This document shows, one piece after another, positions 1 to 12,900 of a stretch of 64,000 bases of DNA. The stretch is from Sarcocystis neurona. Taxonomy: Eukaryota > Apicomplexa > Conoidasida > Eucoccidiorida > Sarcocystidae. The stretch is taken from positions 5,503,573-5,567,572 of the forward strand of contig KL647290.1 in NCBI GenBank assembly GCA_000727475.1, written 5' to 3'. Both the position numbers and the translations under genes were made by a program. Every line of letters begins with the position of its first letter. Within the stretch, counting starts at the first letter, position 1. The notes under the pieces were generated by a model, which was not told the origin of the DNA, did not search any database, and was given only the letters and a program-made list of their open reading frames with translations.

Positions 1-3000
1 AAGGATGCGAGATTGCGCGTACAACCGGAACGACACGACAGTCTACGCAGCAGTTTTGCTTATCAGGTTCGGCAATCGGTGGAGCAGGTTCAGGCAAGGA
101 GTCGAGCTCTCCATTTCGGCAGACTTCCTTGCAGACTCAAGAAGAGCACCGTTCGAATAAAACTTGTTCCCCGCAAAAGATGGTTAAGGGCTCAGACCTT
201 GTCAGAGGGCGATGCGTCCTTGGGAAGCAGCTCACACGCACAGTCGAGCGGAAGTGGGAGCTCCTGCACGACTTGGAGGTGAAATCGAAGGCGTTGAAAG
301 CAACCAACACGAAACTGCTTCAAAGCAAAGTTACGGAGGCGAAACTGCAACAACTCGAGAGGACAATCGATTCCAAAATAGCAGAAATACAAAAACCTCT
401 ACTGTCCGCGGCTTTCTCGAGTTCTGACACGTTGGCTTCCCTCGGCGGTGACACACTCGGGCATCTCCCTTGCTCCCCCGAACAGGAGGACAAGACAAAC
501 TTACTGAATCAGCATGTTTCAGAAACACCCATGTGCCCCGGAGTCCTGCAGACGAACGACAACTCCGAAAATTTGCTTCCAGCACCTGCGGAGCACCATC
601 CGAGTGTGCTTAAGAAAAATCCCCGGGGTAGCGCAGCGACTAGTAGACGCCGGACGAACGCCGGGGGCGGCGGGAACTCTGCAAAAGCAACTCATTCGAA
701 AACGAAATATGTAATTGTTGTGGACCTCGCTGCTGATATGGGTCCGTTTCTACCTGACATTCGCGACGAGCTCTCCAAACTGGTGCAGCAAGCCATGTTG
801 AAGCAGCACTCTCTGTTCAATCTAATAAAACTGGGTAATAAGGTGATTCCGACAGCAGTCAAATTCAACAAGATATATCACGAGCAAGCCTGTTCAATGT
901 GGGGTAGTCCGCCGAAATACAAACAACACACATTCTACAGGCCTTGGTACCCAGAGCAGCCACCTTATAAATTCAAGTCATCACTGCTGTCAATCCGTTG
1001 CTCACGATGTCTGCGCAACACAAGACTACGAGCAGATGCGCTGGCGAGTCTTCAGTTGCATCCCCTTATAAATTTAAGCCGTCGCTGGGATCAATCAGTT
1101 GCTCACGATGGCTGCGCAAAGCGAGACTATGACCCGATGCGCTGGCGACTCTTCAACTGTATCCCCAGGTGGAGGCCTGCATGGCGAACATGCCTCGACG
1201 TGTCGAAGAAAGTTTGCTCGTAACCTTAGACAAATTCATTCGCGGTCTTTCCACGGCTAAGAAACGCGCCGGCACCACCGACCTCGTAGAGGGTCTGAGG
1301 AAGGCAGTGCTGATGAATCCGGATATCATTTACCTCATATCTCATACACCACCTTGTAAGTATGGCAGGTTTCTCTTTTATGCGGAAAGTCACTGAGACA
1401 AAAAGAAAACCAGTTAGGAGAAGGGTTTCTCTGGCGGCATACATCAACTCTGGAGTGGCGTAACGCAGCTCATAGGCGTTACTGAGGAAGACGAAGTGTA
1501 CAGGTGTTGATGGTGCTCAGGTGAAGAGGATTCGAAAGGGGAACCAGAATTCGTGTCCGCAGCAGCCTTCCTAGTCTTCTTCAACTTTCTGTGCAAACAA
1601 ATCAGCTGCATTTATGCGACCAGGTAGCACGAGAGCACTGCGGAACAGAAGGTGCTTCCACCGCACACCCCGATTTACCGGTGTCACCTCTCAGCAAATG
1701 CTCCAGGAACAATAGCTCATTAGTCCTGATCGTATAAGCGGATTACGCAACATGTATTTCTTATGCTTCCTCTGTGTTGTTTTCTCCTGGGGCGATGCAA
1801 ATCATCTGCAAAATGGACCACGCAATCGTGTGCTGTCAGTTCACTACAATGCCCAAACCTTCCATCTTTTGTTTCCCCTTTCTCCTGCGCTTCTCCCTTT
1901 AAGCTAACCATGCGCAACAAGAAGAATGCATCCAGATGGTGCGAGATTACTACCGCGCGGCTGAGTGGGATACAACGGAAGGAAGAAGATGGAAGCGACC
2001 TGCCACATTCAGATATTTAGCGTTCAGGAATCCCCTGGAAGACGAAGAGCATGAGAAATTCTTCTACAACTTATGTTCAGCGTCGCTATCAAGCACGCGA
2101 GCAGACGCTGCTCAGAAAAACTTCTTCATGGCTGACAGGACTTCCTTGTGGAAAAGCATTCTTAAAGACACGAAGCAGGCGAAAAAGCTGAGAACAAAAT
2201 TAAAAGTAAGCCATTCTTTCAGGCATTGATAGAACCACTAAAACACAAGGACGGGTGTCCTTCGTTACATCTTGGACGCGCCACTTGTGCTGTTGTAAAA
2301 CTTCTTCTCTCCGGTTTCTCACCTTTACAAGACACCGATAGTGACGGCTTGTCACCGTACTCACACAACGTTCCTACAACACCCAGAGGCTGAGTTAAGT
2401 CGTCGCCGTCCCCTAGAGCAACTCCAGAGATTCCAGCAAGTGATGTGTACACAGCAGGATATCCTGTTGTGTGCCGAAGGATTCTGTTCGGCAAAGCATT
2501 CACTTTGAGTTTGAGCGCTTTGACATATGGGTCGTGTGTTCACAGAAGAACAGCCAGCTTGTTACGACATATGAAGCCCTTCAGAAGCAAGTACCGGTGA
2601 GGCTGGCGGCTTTGTCAGAACCAACGCCCGCGTCATGCAAGATTCGAGTCAATTGCGCAGCTAGGAATGTACGCTAGCAGACGACCTGATTTGCCATATC
2701 AACCCTGTAACTGCAGGGTACGAAGAACGCAGTGGTGACGTTGGCTTTTTTCCGTTTGCCAATTACTTCCTTATTCCCGTGTAGCGCGTTTTTGTGGATG
2801 CAGGTACTGCGCGAGAAATTGCACTCTGAGGCTGCGATTGAAAAGCTACTGAGGCTTGATTTCCAGAAGGTATAAGTCATTCAGTCGGACGGTGCGGACT
2901 GAGTCGACAGCTTACAGTAGCACTCTGAGCTGTGTCACGTTTATCTCATGTGATCACCACCTTCCCCGCACCCCTCGCTGCCCATCCATTTCACACTATC

Positions 3001-4346
3001 GTCAAGGTGGTCGGACAACAGCGCACAGCAACACATATAAGAATTGCCGATGTGTTTCTCGACTGGTGATGTAACGCGTATTAAATAGTGTCTGCCGTTA
3101 CGGCTAAGCGACATTCCTCAAGATGTCGCTTAGCAACTTGTACACGGAGAGACGCCACGAAGGGGGGGCCAGAGTTCGCCGGCGTCATTCACAAACGTGT
3201 CTACTGGTGTGCAGATGTACGCGGCACAATCTGTGTGCGCTGAAGTGCCCTAAGCAGATTAACAAGATATGCTGGGTTTCTGATGTGTACAAGTCTAAGA
3301 TTCACAACGTCTTTACAAAGCGACCCCCCTCAGTCAGTTTCTTCTTCATCTCGTTGGAAAGATACTTTCAGACAGTGCACCGCTAGCTCCGCAGTGTTGT
3401 CGTCCTTGGGAAGAGCCAAGCGTGTACTGGACAGAATCTCCTACCTGAAAGCGTAATAGATCCAAGTTACACATCGTGAGATGATCCGCTTCACGAGAGC
3501 ATGCGCGCTTTTCCAGAATAGGCGACCTGGATGCTGGCGGATAGGGGAATGCTCATCGCATGTAGTTCTGGAAGTTCCCGGGATGTCTACCACGGATACC
3601 CTAGCTATTAGTAGTAAAGGGTGAAAATACACTTCTGCGTGCGCACCAGCTCAACACATTTTCTGTTGCTCGTCAGTTCTTCGTCTGGAAGGATTCTGTG
3701 CTTCCTTCGAGCGTCTGCGAACACCTTCGCGTGAAAGGCTGTAGAATTCATCTCGTTGCTTTTCTCGAGTACACACGAACAATTTGGTCGACTCATGGCT
3801 TGTTTTAGATCCTTATGGGCTTGTAGCTCTTGAGTGAATCAGCGCTTCTGTACACATATCATCCAAGAGAAAGAGAGGAGTACTAGTTCGGTCCGGCTGA
3901 AGCACCTGTATCCACATCAGCTTTGGCAAACAGCCAGAAGCCTGAAAAGCAGCATAGGGTCTTGCTATTGCTAAGCTTAATAGCATGGGCGCACCCTTGG
4001 TAAGCCTGAGACTACGTCTGTGCTATTTGAGAGATCTGAGGGTTTACAGTGACTTTCTGTAAAGCGTTGCTCTTTAACTGGCACAGCGGAACCTACGGCA
4101 CCTATCTGACTATGCTGCGTGCAGTGCGAAGAAGCTATGGAAAAGCCTGTGGGCGGCCCGCGGGCAGCAATCTCTCATGGAAGGCGCGTGCAGGCCGCCG
4201 CTTCACGAGGAGAAGGCCGCGTGACACCTGGTGGCAAGAGGATTTCTTCGTCTGCCAAGAAGATGCGTAGAACGACCACTGTAAACCGTGGGGGAGGGCG
4301 AAAGTCGGCCGTTTCCCCAGGCACCGCGAGGAGGAGCCGCATTTAG
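1..4346 (+). CDS. VWA-domain protein, 5'-truncated at window edge
   Basis: The exon model is <3-842, 1169-1355, 1904-2205, 2546-2596, 2804-2869 and 4125-4346 (stop TAG). All joins keep frame and use GT/AG sites. The first exon is open to the window edge, so the start lies outside. It encodes a Ser/Gln-rich stretch, then a charged coiled-coil-like segment (about 230-400), a low-complexity linker and the start of a VWA fold (YVIVVDLAADMGPFLPDI, about 711-765). Splicing 842 to 1169 joins FNLIKLGNK to VEACMANMPRRVEE, followed by TTDLVEGLRKAV and IIYLISHTPP, the usual VWA order. The metal site is degenerate: DLAAD stands where DxSxS is expected. The last exon is a Lys/Arg/Gly/Ser-rich basic tail. 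VWA proteins usually mediate protein-protein contacts; the partner is unknown. Extra exons between 2870 and 4124 are possible, because the phase-0 join skips 1.25 kb. The domain call is firmer than the full exon set. Confidence 0.72.
964..1165 (+). repeat. Two-copy 101-bp tandem duplication at an intron 3' end
   Basis: Copy 1 begins at 964 and copy 2 at 1065, both with CTTATAAATT. They share blocks such as GTTGCTCACGATG and GATGCGCTGGCGA and differ at about one base in six. Copy 2 ends in the acceptor ATCCCCAG used by the exon at 1169. Copy 1 has CATCCCCTT at the same place and lacks the AG. Confidence 0.85.
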
Positions 4347-7300
4347 AATGTAGTGAGTAGGGGGATCTGGTATTGGCTAGGCTGTGCTTCTTTAAACCGC
4401 GAGGGCAGCTCGGTATCCAAGCGACTGAGGTGTCTTTTTACACCAACGTGGTCTTGATAGTTGCCCCGGCACCTGGTTGCTCACAAACCGCCAGCTGTAG
4501 TATACATGTCAATGCAGAGTTTCCAAGACGTAACGCGGGATTCCCTAATCGTGTCCAGCACCTTGCATCATGACCGCTCCAGCATCAGCACCGTTGGTAG
4601 CCACCAAGGACTGGCGGAGTGCCAGAGATACACGAAATTTAAGATCAACCGCGTGATGGGGCACCCGGATAAGACAATAGTATGCGGAAGCATTAGACGA
4701 TGCTGCGTAGCAAAAATGGTGAAAGGGAGGTGGCCTCGCATAGAAGTTTGGGCGTGGACCAACTGTACCACACGTCTGCGCAGACTCTTTCTGCTTTTTC
4801 TCGCATGAATAATACAGGCTGAAGACCTGTTGACATATCGCTTGTGCATTTCCTTTTACGCAGCTCGGCTCGCACCTCCCCCTTACAGTCATCCAAACAC
4901 GAAGAAGCAAGGGTGTAGTATGCGGTACAGACACGCGTAGCCTCAGTTGTATTGCGCCGTTCGAAAAGCAATTGTTTTTTCCATGTACCTTGAGCAGGTG
5001 AGCAGCTCTGCAATGTGGACAGCGGTAGTAGTACACTCTTCTCGTGTTGCCTGTACTCGTACTTGCGTACTTACGTCTACACATATACAGATACACCTTT
5101 GGTGTACGAATCTTACGTTTCACTACTCCCATGTGGTCCTTGTCAGTAGCTTTGAGAGTGCCACTTTCGATAATGAACATCAAAACGACAACATTCATGT
5201 CGATTTCGCTGTCAGCTCCGTGAAGGGGGGACGACAAACGTGTTCAATCGCATATCACATAAGGCTTCTGTCGCTGCTGAAGCCTACAGCTAAGGTCTGG
5301 GCTTGTGCCATATAAGCGTGCTGACTGTCTCAGTCGGCTGCAGGAAGGAAAGTTGCTCATTCATGTGTTTTTCAGAAGCGTGTGCAGTTTAGACGCATAT
5401 ATACACGTAGGCTCCACAGAGAAAGTCATATGTAGTGCAGCGAAATGTTATTGTGTCTAATTGTTTGAGTGTCGAAATTTTCCTCCTGCGTGGCTGACCA
5501 CTTTGCTACACGGTGCACGACGCTCCCGTCGACGTCCTCTTGATCCGCACGCCACGACGGCTCCTTGTTCGGGCTGGCCAACGAACTGACCAGGATGTCA
5601 CTGCGTAATAAGTGGCAATACAACAACATCATTATGAAGTACGCTGTACTACCTGTCATCCCACGTAGTGACTGTATCGTTTCAAATCCGCTCAGTCGAG
5701 TTTTGCACCGATGTAATGCCCCTTGAAGAAACACGAGTTCCGAAAGTGATCCCTACGTCTATGCGTGTGGATTGAACTTTTAGTGTCTAGTAACAGAAGC
5801 TCTCTGTGGGTGTGTACATGAATGTAGAGTACACGTTTGTGCGTATGCAATTAAACGCTTCACTGTATTGTTCGTCATTTTGCTCTTTCCGCCGCTCAGC
5901 ATGAACGCCTCTACATGTTCCACCCGCAAAAAAAACCTGGTATTTTTACAGGCGCTCGTAGCACTACGCTACAGGGCCACACAGATCAGCAGCATAGCCG
6001 CGCACTAAAAAATCAAGGCGGTTGCACTCCCATGAATTCATGTTGTGCACGAATACGCCGTATAGTGAGACATTTCGCGTTTGCAATGCGTAGTATGTGG
6101 TGGAGGCAGTAAACGTAGCAGCTAGCAGAGCTCTGCAGAAGACCACACCATCTTCCGTGGCATAAGGCGCACCGACTTTGCACGCCTCTGTGTCTTCTGT
6201 ATGATTTATGGGCCTACTGCCTGCTCTCTACCGGTACACCTTCCTGTAGATACAAATACACCTTTTTTAGCCGTGCCAGACGCTGTACGATATGTCACGT
6301 CAGCAACTTAGCTCCTCTGGGAGCATTAGAGAGTAGTGTGCATGATTTCTCCGCTGCGTACAGCTGTGCCGCACAAGAGGAAATATCTATATGTGGAAGA
6401 CGAAGGTCACTGCAGAGAACAGACTTTCTGATCAAATGTAACAGAACAATGCACTAATGCATGTCTGAGTGGCCAAAATGTAGCACTACGTCACGTATAA
6501 CAAGAATGACATGCGGCGAAACAGACGAGGCTGTGTACATTCTCGTGACAAGAGATCTACCCTTGGTGCGCGGCTGACACAGCATGGGTGTCCACGCACA
6601 TAAACGAAGGGTAGACATTCGCACATAGTGGTAGAGGACACGTGTTCAGGTTTACGGATTTATCCGTTATAACATTCGGATTCATACTGGCAAGTGCGCC
6701 TACTGATTCGTCAAACATACGGTCGACGTCTAACAGATCCCCTTTGCAATTGAGGAAATCACGATGACGGCCGTACTCGCGAGCACGTCTTAAAGGTGCA
6801 GACATGTCTGTCCGACGAATATACACACGGGGAATTGCAGCCAACACTTTACGGTGTCGTCTCAAGTAAAGCGTTTTACTTTCATGCAAACTTTGTAAGT
6901 GCAGGCTCGGAATTTACTGGTCTTCACACGTGCGTCTGTCACTGGCGTACACCCACACTAAGACTGTATTCGAAGCGTCCGCATTTGAGACTGCATATAC
7001 CGTATGCTTGAAAAAAACGTTTATTCGCGGGCGTGTCTGATATGAGCGTCCACCTCCGTTCACACTAGACGAGTCCATGACTAAAACGACGCGTACACAT
7101 GCCCGTATACAAAAAGTAGTAGCTGCGCCCACCCATGTGTGCAGCCCAGTGCCACCACACCTTTGCGTTCAGGCACCAGGCGCACAAACAGATGCACTCG
7201 CAGACGTTCACTGGACTATTTTTCAGGAAAAGTGGGACTACGTGTAGACGTGCAATACCCCAACACTTCAAAAGAACTCGACTGCGCGTCACACACCGCA

Positions 7301-9955
7301 GGAGAGCCGTTGTACTGCACCGCCCCAGTATCCATTTAACACTTGCTACATTTATGGCTGACACAATTACTTCTCCAACAGACAGTCGATAACTGTCACG
7401 TATGCAGGAAGAAATTGTGTTCGTGTAAAGATCCACGGAAAGCGACACTGCCTGCGGCAAACCCATGCAGGACAGCCCGTTTTCGAATCTGGGGTCTTGA
7501 AGCGAGTGAGTAAGAAAAGCATTCTCCAGACACCTACATTCGTCAGCGTGTAGTACGCAGTAAGGGGCACAGTATCTGAGTTGCATCATACAAAGCCGGG
7601 GCAATCGTCTAAACTGAACGTGTCACCGCAGCGTGGTGCAACGTGCGCTGACTGCGACTCTGTATCTCACTGCGAAAATACGTTTCGGTTCTGCTTTACA
7701 CAACGTGGTTGTGTGTGTATACGAGTGGGAAAACGCGCACGCGTGAGCACATCTTCACGCCGACGCGTGCGTGTAATTGCACGCACTCGTTCAAACGCTT
7801 CTGCTGTGCTATTCTTGAGTAAAAATTGTATAGAACACTCATTATAAACCACTCCACGCTTTCCCTCGTGCCCTCCTATAAAAAGAAGAGAGGGATGCGC
7901 TGCAAGGCCATGTACACCGGCGCTTCTGCGGCAGCCCGGTAAACTCACACCCGGCTAGACGAATAGCTTTTTCACGCAGCACCACGTAAAGCAGAAACAG
8001 TGTTTCACGCTACAAAGCAGCAACAGGCGAGACCCCACTTGTGGATATACACACGCGGGGGAGCGGCAAGAACTGACTGGAAAAGTCGACACGCTTCTCT
8101 CTCTCTACACGCGTACGTACCTCTCGGTGTACACACACGTGTGCCGGACAGCGAATGTATGTATGTATATATATATATAAGCGTATGTCTCAGCAACCCT
8201 ACAACAGATGTGAATCTATCAGTGTGTATACGTACGGGCATAAGAGAGGATAATGAAAACCGAAAAAACAAATGCTGCATACGGGTGTACACATGCTTAT
8301 CGAGTAATACACAATTTCACGCACACGTGCATACGTATGTATATTTATATGTGCAGACAGGCTTGTGAGAGCATATCCCCCCTGCAGCCGTTCACGTTCT
8401 CTACAAGGAAAAATCAATTTTAAGTGAAAAAGACAAAAACAGATAAGACTTCACGCATGTCAGTCACACCCACAGGTGCACTCCTCTCTCTACGCAGTCG
8501 CAGCGGCAGCAGCTGCGTAGGTCGACAGTGCAGCAGTGGTGCCGTTCTACAAGCCGGAGCACCGCGAAAAACACCGGGCGTCGCAGCAGAAGCAGCGGGA
8601 TATGAAGTTACACCGCTGGTGACGTAGTAGTAGCAGAAAAAAGCAATAAGGCATTACGAGGGGAATTCTAAAAGCAGCGACGCATGCTGCGGGTGGTGGT
8701 CAGACTACCGGATTCACAGCGCTGTGTTTGGTCCAGCAGGAGCAACACCGATACATGCATATATAATAGCTGAAGCGACAGCAACAAGCGAAATACCGTT
8801 AACACCGGGGTATATATGTGTATATACATAGGTACACGAATATGTGTACGCACGTCTTTGGATGTAACTGCGTAACAGCTTTATAGACGTGTATGTACTT
8901 GGACAGCCGGTCCCACCCCAGAAACAGGGTACCGCCCAGCAGAGAAAAATCGAGGCAGCAACCCTACTCGAGTGGCAGCAACAGCAGCACGCTGAGATTG
9001 GACGTGCGCGGGCAGACGCGGGACGAGGCATCTCTCCGCGGTCCCTGCGGAAAAACTTCGCGCAAAAAAAGTGTAGCAGTGAACGCAGTAACGGCTGCAA
9101 CGCATGAACTAAGGAAGAAAGAAGACAGATGATTTATGTATATACGCGTACGCCTGCAGGCGATGTGCACAGCGCACCATGTCACCAGATTCTCTGGGAA
9201 GCTGCGTACACATATTTGATACCGACCGCGAATACCGACACGCATGACAGGTACGTGAACGTACGTACCTTTAGCTATCTATCTATTAGCATATATATAT
9301 AGGCCTTATTGAGAGTACAGACAAATTTACAAGTGTATGCACATATAGTTATTTCCATATATATATATACACGTGTGTCAACGCGTTTGTACGTATATGT
9401 GTAGATGTACAAAAGTGTTGCTGCGAGAGCAGACAGATTTACAACAGACAGATTTACAACCACGTGGACAAACAGCTACTCACGCATACATATATATAAA
9501 TGCGCTTATACAAATAAAGGTGTAACACCCCCATGTGTTGCCCGTAGAAGATTTCTGAGGTCAGATGAGACTGCAGATAGACACTGTCGAATTCTCCGCA
9601 GCAGGCGGCAGAGAACCACTTTGGCGAGTGTGGAACTACGCACACACGCACACACACATACATATACGTGCGAGTAAATATATATATATATATATATATA
9701 CATTCAAGCACACGCCAGTTAACTGGTGTGAATATGTGTACATGTGCACACATTCCGGCACATGCCAACTAAGTGGTGTAGCACTGCACGAGGAAGCAAC
9801 TCACTGCACCTGCGGGTCCACTCGGCGGGTACGGATGTACACCTCCATACACAGGCAGGGAGATTAATGTGGTGCGATTGTAGAAACGTGTGTGCTGGGC
9901 ACGTGTGTAGAAACGAGCTCCGACACAGCCAGGTCGAAGTGCTGGCTACAGCAGA
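4347..9955. other. Intergenic, convergent gene ends; no supported gene
   Basis: This stretch separates the 3' ends of the VWA gene (plus) and the CDC50 gene (minus). It should hold both 3' UTRs, but I see no defining signal for either. Open frames occur on both strands, the longest being 4545-5237 and 7065-7604 on the minus strand. They are Cys/Arg/Thr/Tyr-rich without recognisable motifs or a consistent exon pattern. CAG-type sequence appears at 8495-8620. TA- and TGTA-rich microsatellites begin near 8155 and run to about 9720. Confidence 0.6.
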
Positions 9956-12900
9956 CTATCCGTCGGCGTACAGGGCTTTTCTTAGCCAGGAGACATCGCC
10001 CATGTGTCTCGGGTTTCTCATTTGAGCGTAGCCGAGCAGCAGGAAGACAACGATGCAAACACATGCAACAACAATATACGTGATGCCGAGAAAAGAGTTG
10101 CGCCCTCCCAGCCATGAGGCCTGCGACACGACTACGAACTTCTTGCCTGCAGGAGCGGCAGCACAGCAAAAACAACGTCGCAGACAGCCGAGGTACGTCG
10201 GCACAGCGGCAGAGAGGGAGGGGCTCAGGAGGAAGAGGAAGAAGACAGCAGAGAAGAGGAAAAAGTTTAGCAAGAAGACAGAAGGGCAGATAAAGCTAAA
10301 GAGATGAAAAGATGTGGGAGGACACGAGAAGGAGAGCAGGTGTAGAAGCGAAAGAGAGAAAGATAAAGAGGGGGAGGTCCATAAAGGGAGGGAGAAGCGT
10401 GGGAAATGAGACAGACAGAGAGAGAGTAGGTGGGAGAACAGGGGAGGGAAAAAGAGAGAAAACGAGGAAGAGAAGGTGCGGAACCCGAAAAAGACTCTGA
10501 GCGGAACACGGGAGAGATACAGATCGAAAAGGAGGACACAGACTAAGAAAGGACGGAGGAAAGGAAGAGAAGGTAATATGGATAGAGCTGAAGGCAGAGA
10601 GAGCAAGAACAAGTAACGGAGAGAGTGCGAACAAACAGGGCAGAGGAAGACTAAAACAGGCGAAGAAGGAGAAGAAGACAGAAGAGAAAGACTAAAATAG
10701 ACGAACAGGGAGAGACAGCAGCAGCAAATGGAGGGAGAATGGGAGACAGAGAGAGATCGAGAAAGAAATACACAAAGGGTGACGGCAAAAGACTTTGAAG
10801 AAAACGGTCACGCACAGAAGAATACAGAGATGAGGGGAAGAGAACAGCATAAAAGAAACTGCATTCGAAATAGGGACGAAAAGGTATTTTCCCTCTGCCT
10901 CGCGCCTCAGCTGAAATGGCCCCGAGCAGACAAGAAAGCAGCAACAGCCGCAGGGGGAAAGACAGAAGAGAAAAAGACGCGTCCGAGAGAGAAGGACAAA
11001 AAGAAAATCCAGAGAAGAAGGGGAAGGGAGGAAAGAGAGAGACCGACGGAGATAGGAAAAGAACAGAAAAGTCTACTGTTGGGAGAGAAAAGAGGGAAGA
11101 TAGGACGGACAAGCCAAACGAGAAAGAAAAGAACGCAAGAGAAGAAGACCGACCAGAAGCAGCAGGCAGGGAAAGAGAAGTGAATATCACAGAGAGCAGC
11201 CAGAGAGAAATTATCGAAGGAGGACGACAAGAGGAACAAAGAAGAAAGAATACACACACAGAGAGAGAAAGACGGCCACAACGAGAACAAGAAAGATGGA
11301 GAGGACAGAGAAAAGAAAGGAAAGTGAATGCGTGTGCCGAGACGATAAGCACACAGCGATGGAGAAAGAGACGGTGTAAGACAAGGAGAAGCACGAAAGA
11401 AGAGTGAACCGAAGACAGAAGTGACAACACGAGAAGCAGGAGGAAAGCCCGAAAGACACGGGAAAGAACGGAAATGTAGCTCCGAACAGCAAAGTGAACT
11501 GGCGCAGGTAAAGAAGGGGAGAAGAATCCATCCATGTAGAGAGACCTACATTCACAGAGAGCGAGAGAGGGATACATAAATCACCAAATGTACCTATGTA
11601 TATGCATGTAGATAGATAGAGAGACGAAGAGAAAAAAAGGGAAATAGAGAAGATACAGGAAAAGGAAAGATTACAAAACAGAGAACAATCCATCCGTGGG
11701 AGAGAGCTACGTTTGCCGAGAGCCACCAAAGGATACACAGAAATCAGATGTGGACGTACCTATATGTATGTATGCAGATAGAGACAGGGAAAGCAGAGAG
11801 AAGCCTCTGCAAGCACTTTTACAAGCGGCTGTGTTTCGCGGATTCCTTCCCAATTCTTTCCGTTTGGGTGCTCACCTCCGAAGGACGCGACGTCGTAATT
11901 CCCAGACACGCGAACAAAGAAAGGAAGTTTCACGGGAGACTCTTCAATTTTCCCGTACACCTTGCGAAAATCAGGCAAAGCTGCTTCGCGCATCCACACG
12001 ATGAAATGACTATTTTCCACGCCCTCTCCCACACCTGAATAGGAAAGAAAAGAAGCCCCAGAACCATCACCGTCTCGCCTGTGCGAACTTGCACGTAGAA
12101 AGACTTACAGATGTTTCTCTCTCTGCAGCAATACACACATACGTACAGACTTAGTTGTGTCTCTCGCTTTCTCTCTTTTTCTATTTCTACGAGGTTTATC
12201 TCCCTTCCTCTCTCTCTTCCATTCTACAAACATTTGTCTGTATCTCTCTCGTGAGCTCTAAGACACATCTTTCTGTGTTTCTCGATATATGCGCGAACGC
12301 TTTTGTACAAAGCCGCCCGCATCATCGTGAGCAACGGGCTCTGCAGCTACTCTGCGTCAACACCGGAAAATCGGCTAGACGCATACGCACCTCTACTCGG
12401 ACATATTACTCTGGACGGAATGTATGTGCACACACATGTGTACATCCGATCCCGCGCATACATACGTAGATGCGTTCTACACATGTATATACGAGCACAC
12501 ACGGATTGTCTGGTACCCTTGAGTATCTCTGGCTACTCACTTCTGTATACTTGTCTCTCTCTCTGTATCTATCTCTCTATATATTTATCTCTCTCTATGT
12601 TTATCCCTCTCTGTATTTATCTCTCTATGTATATCTCTCTCTATGTGTATCTCTCTCTACGTGTATCTCTCTCTACGTGTATCTCTCTCTATGTGTGTCT
12701 CTCTCTACAGCTCTCTATACTCTCTATAGCTGTCTCCCTCCAGAGTCTTAAGACACAACGCTCCTTCATACGTATGTCTTTCATCCGACATTTCCCTTTC
12801 TCTCTATCTCATCGGACGTTTCTCTCTCTATCTCTCTTCCGACATTTCTATCTATCTCTTTTTCGACAAACTGCTCCGTGCTGTCTCTCTCTGTCTCTGC

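Noticed and set aside
7065..7604. 179-codon minus-strand frame
   Set aside because: No recognisable motif, Cys/Arg/Leu-rich composition like other non-coding frames nearby, and no supporting splice or neighbouring exon evidence.
10651..11577. 308-codon minus-strand open frame
   Set aside because: No conserved motif, extreme composition, and it lies inside a CDC50 intron with matched splice phases.
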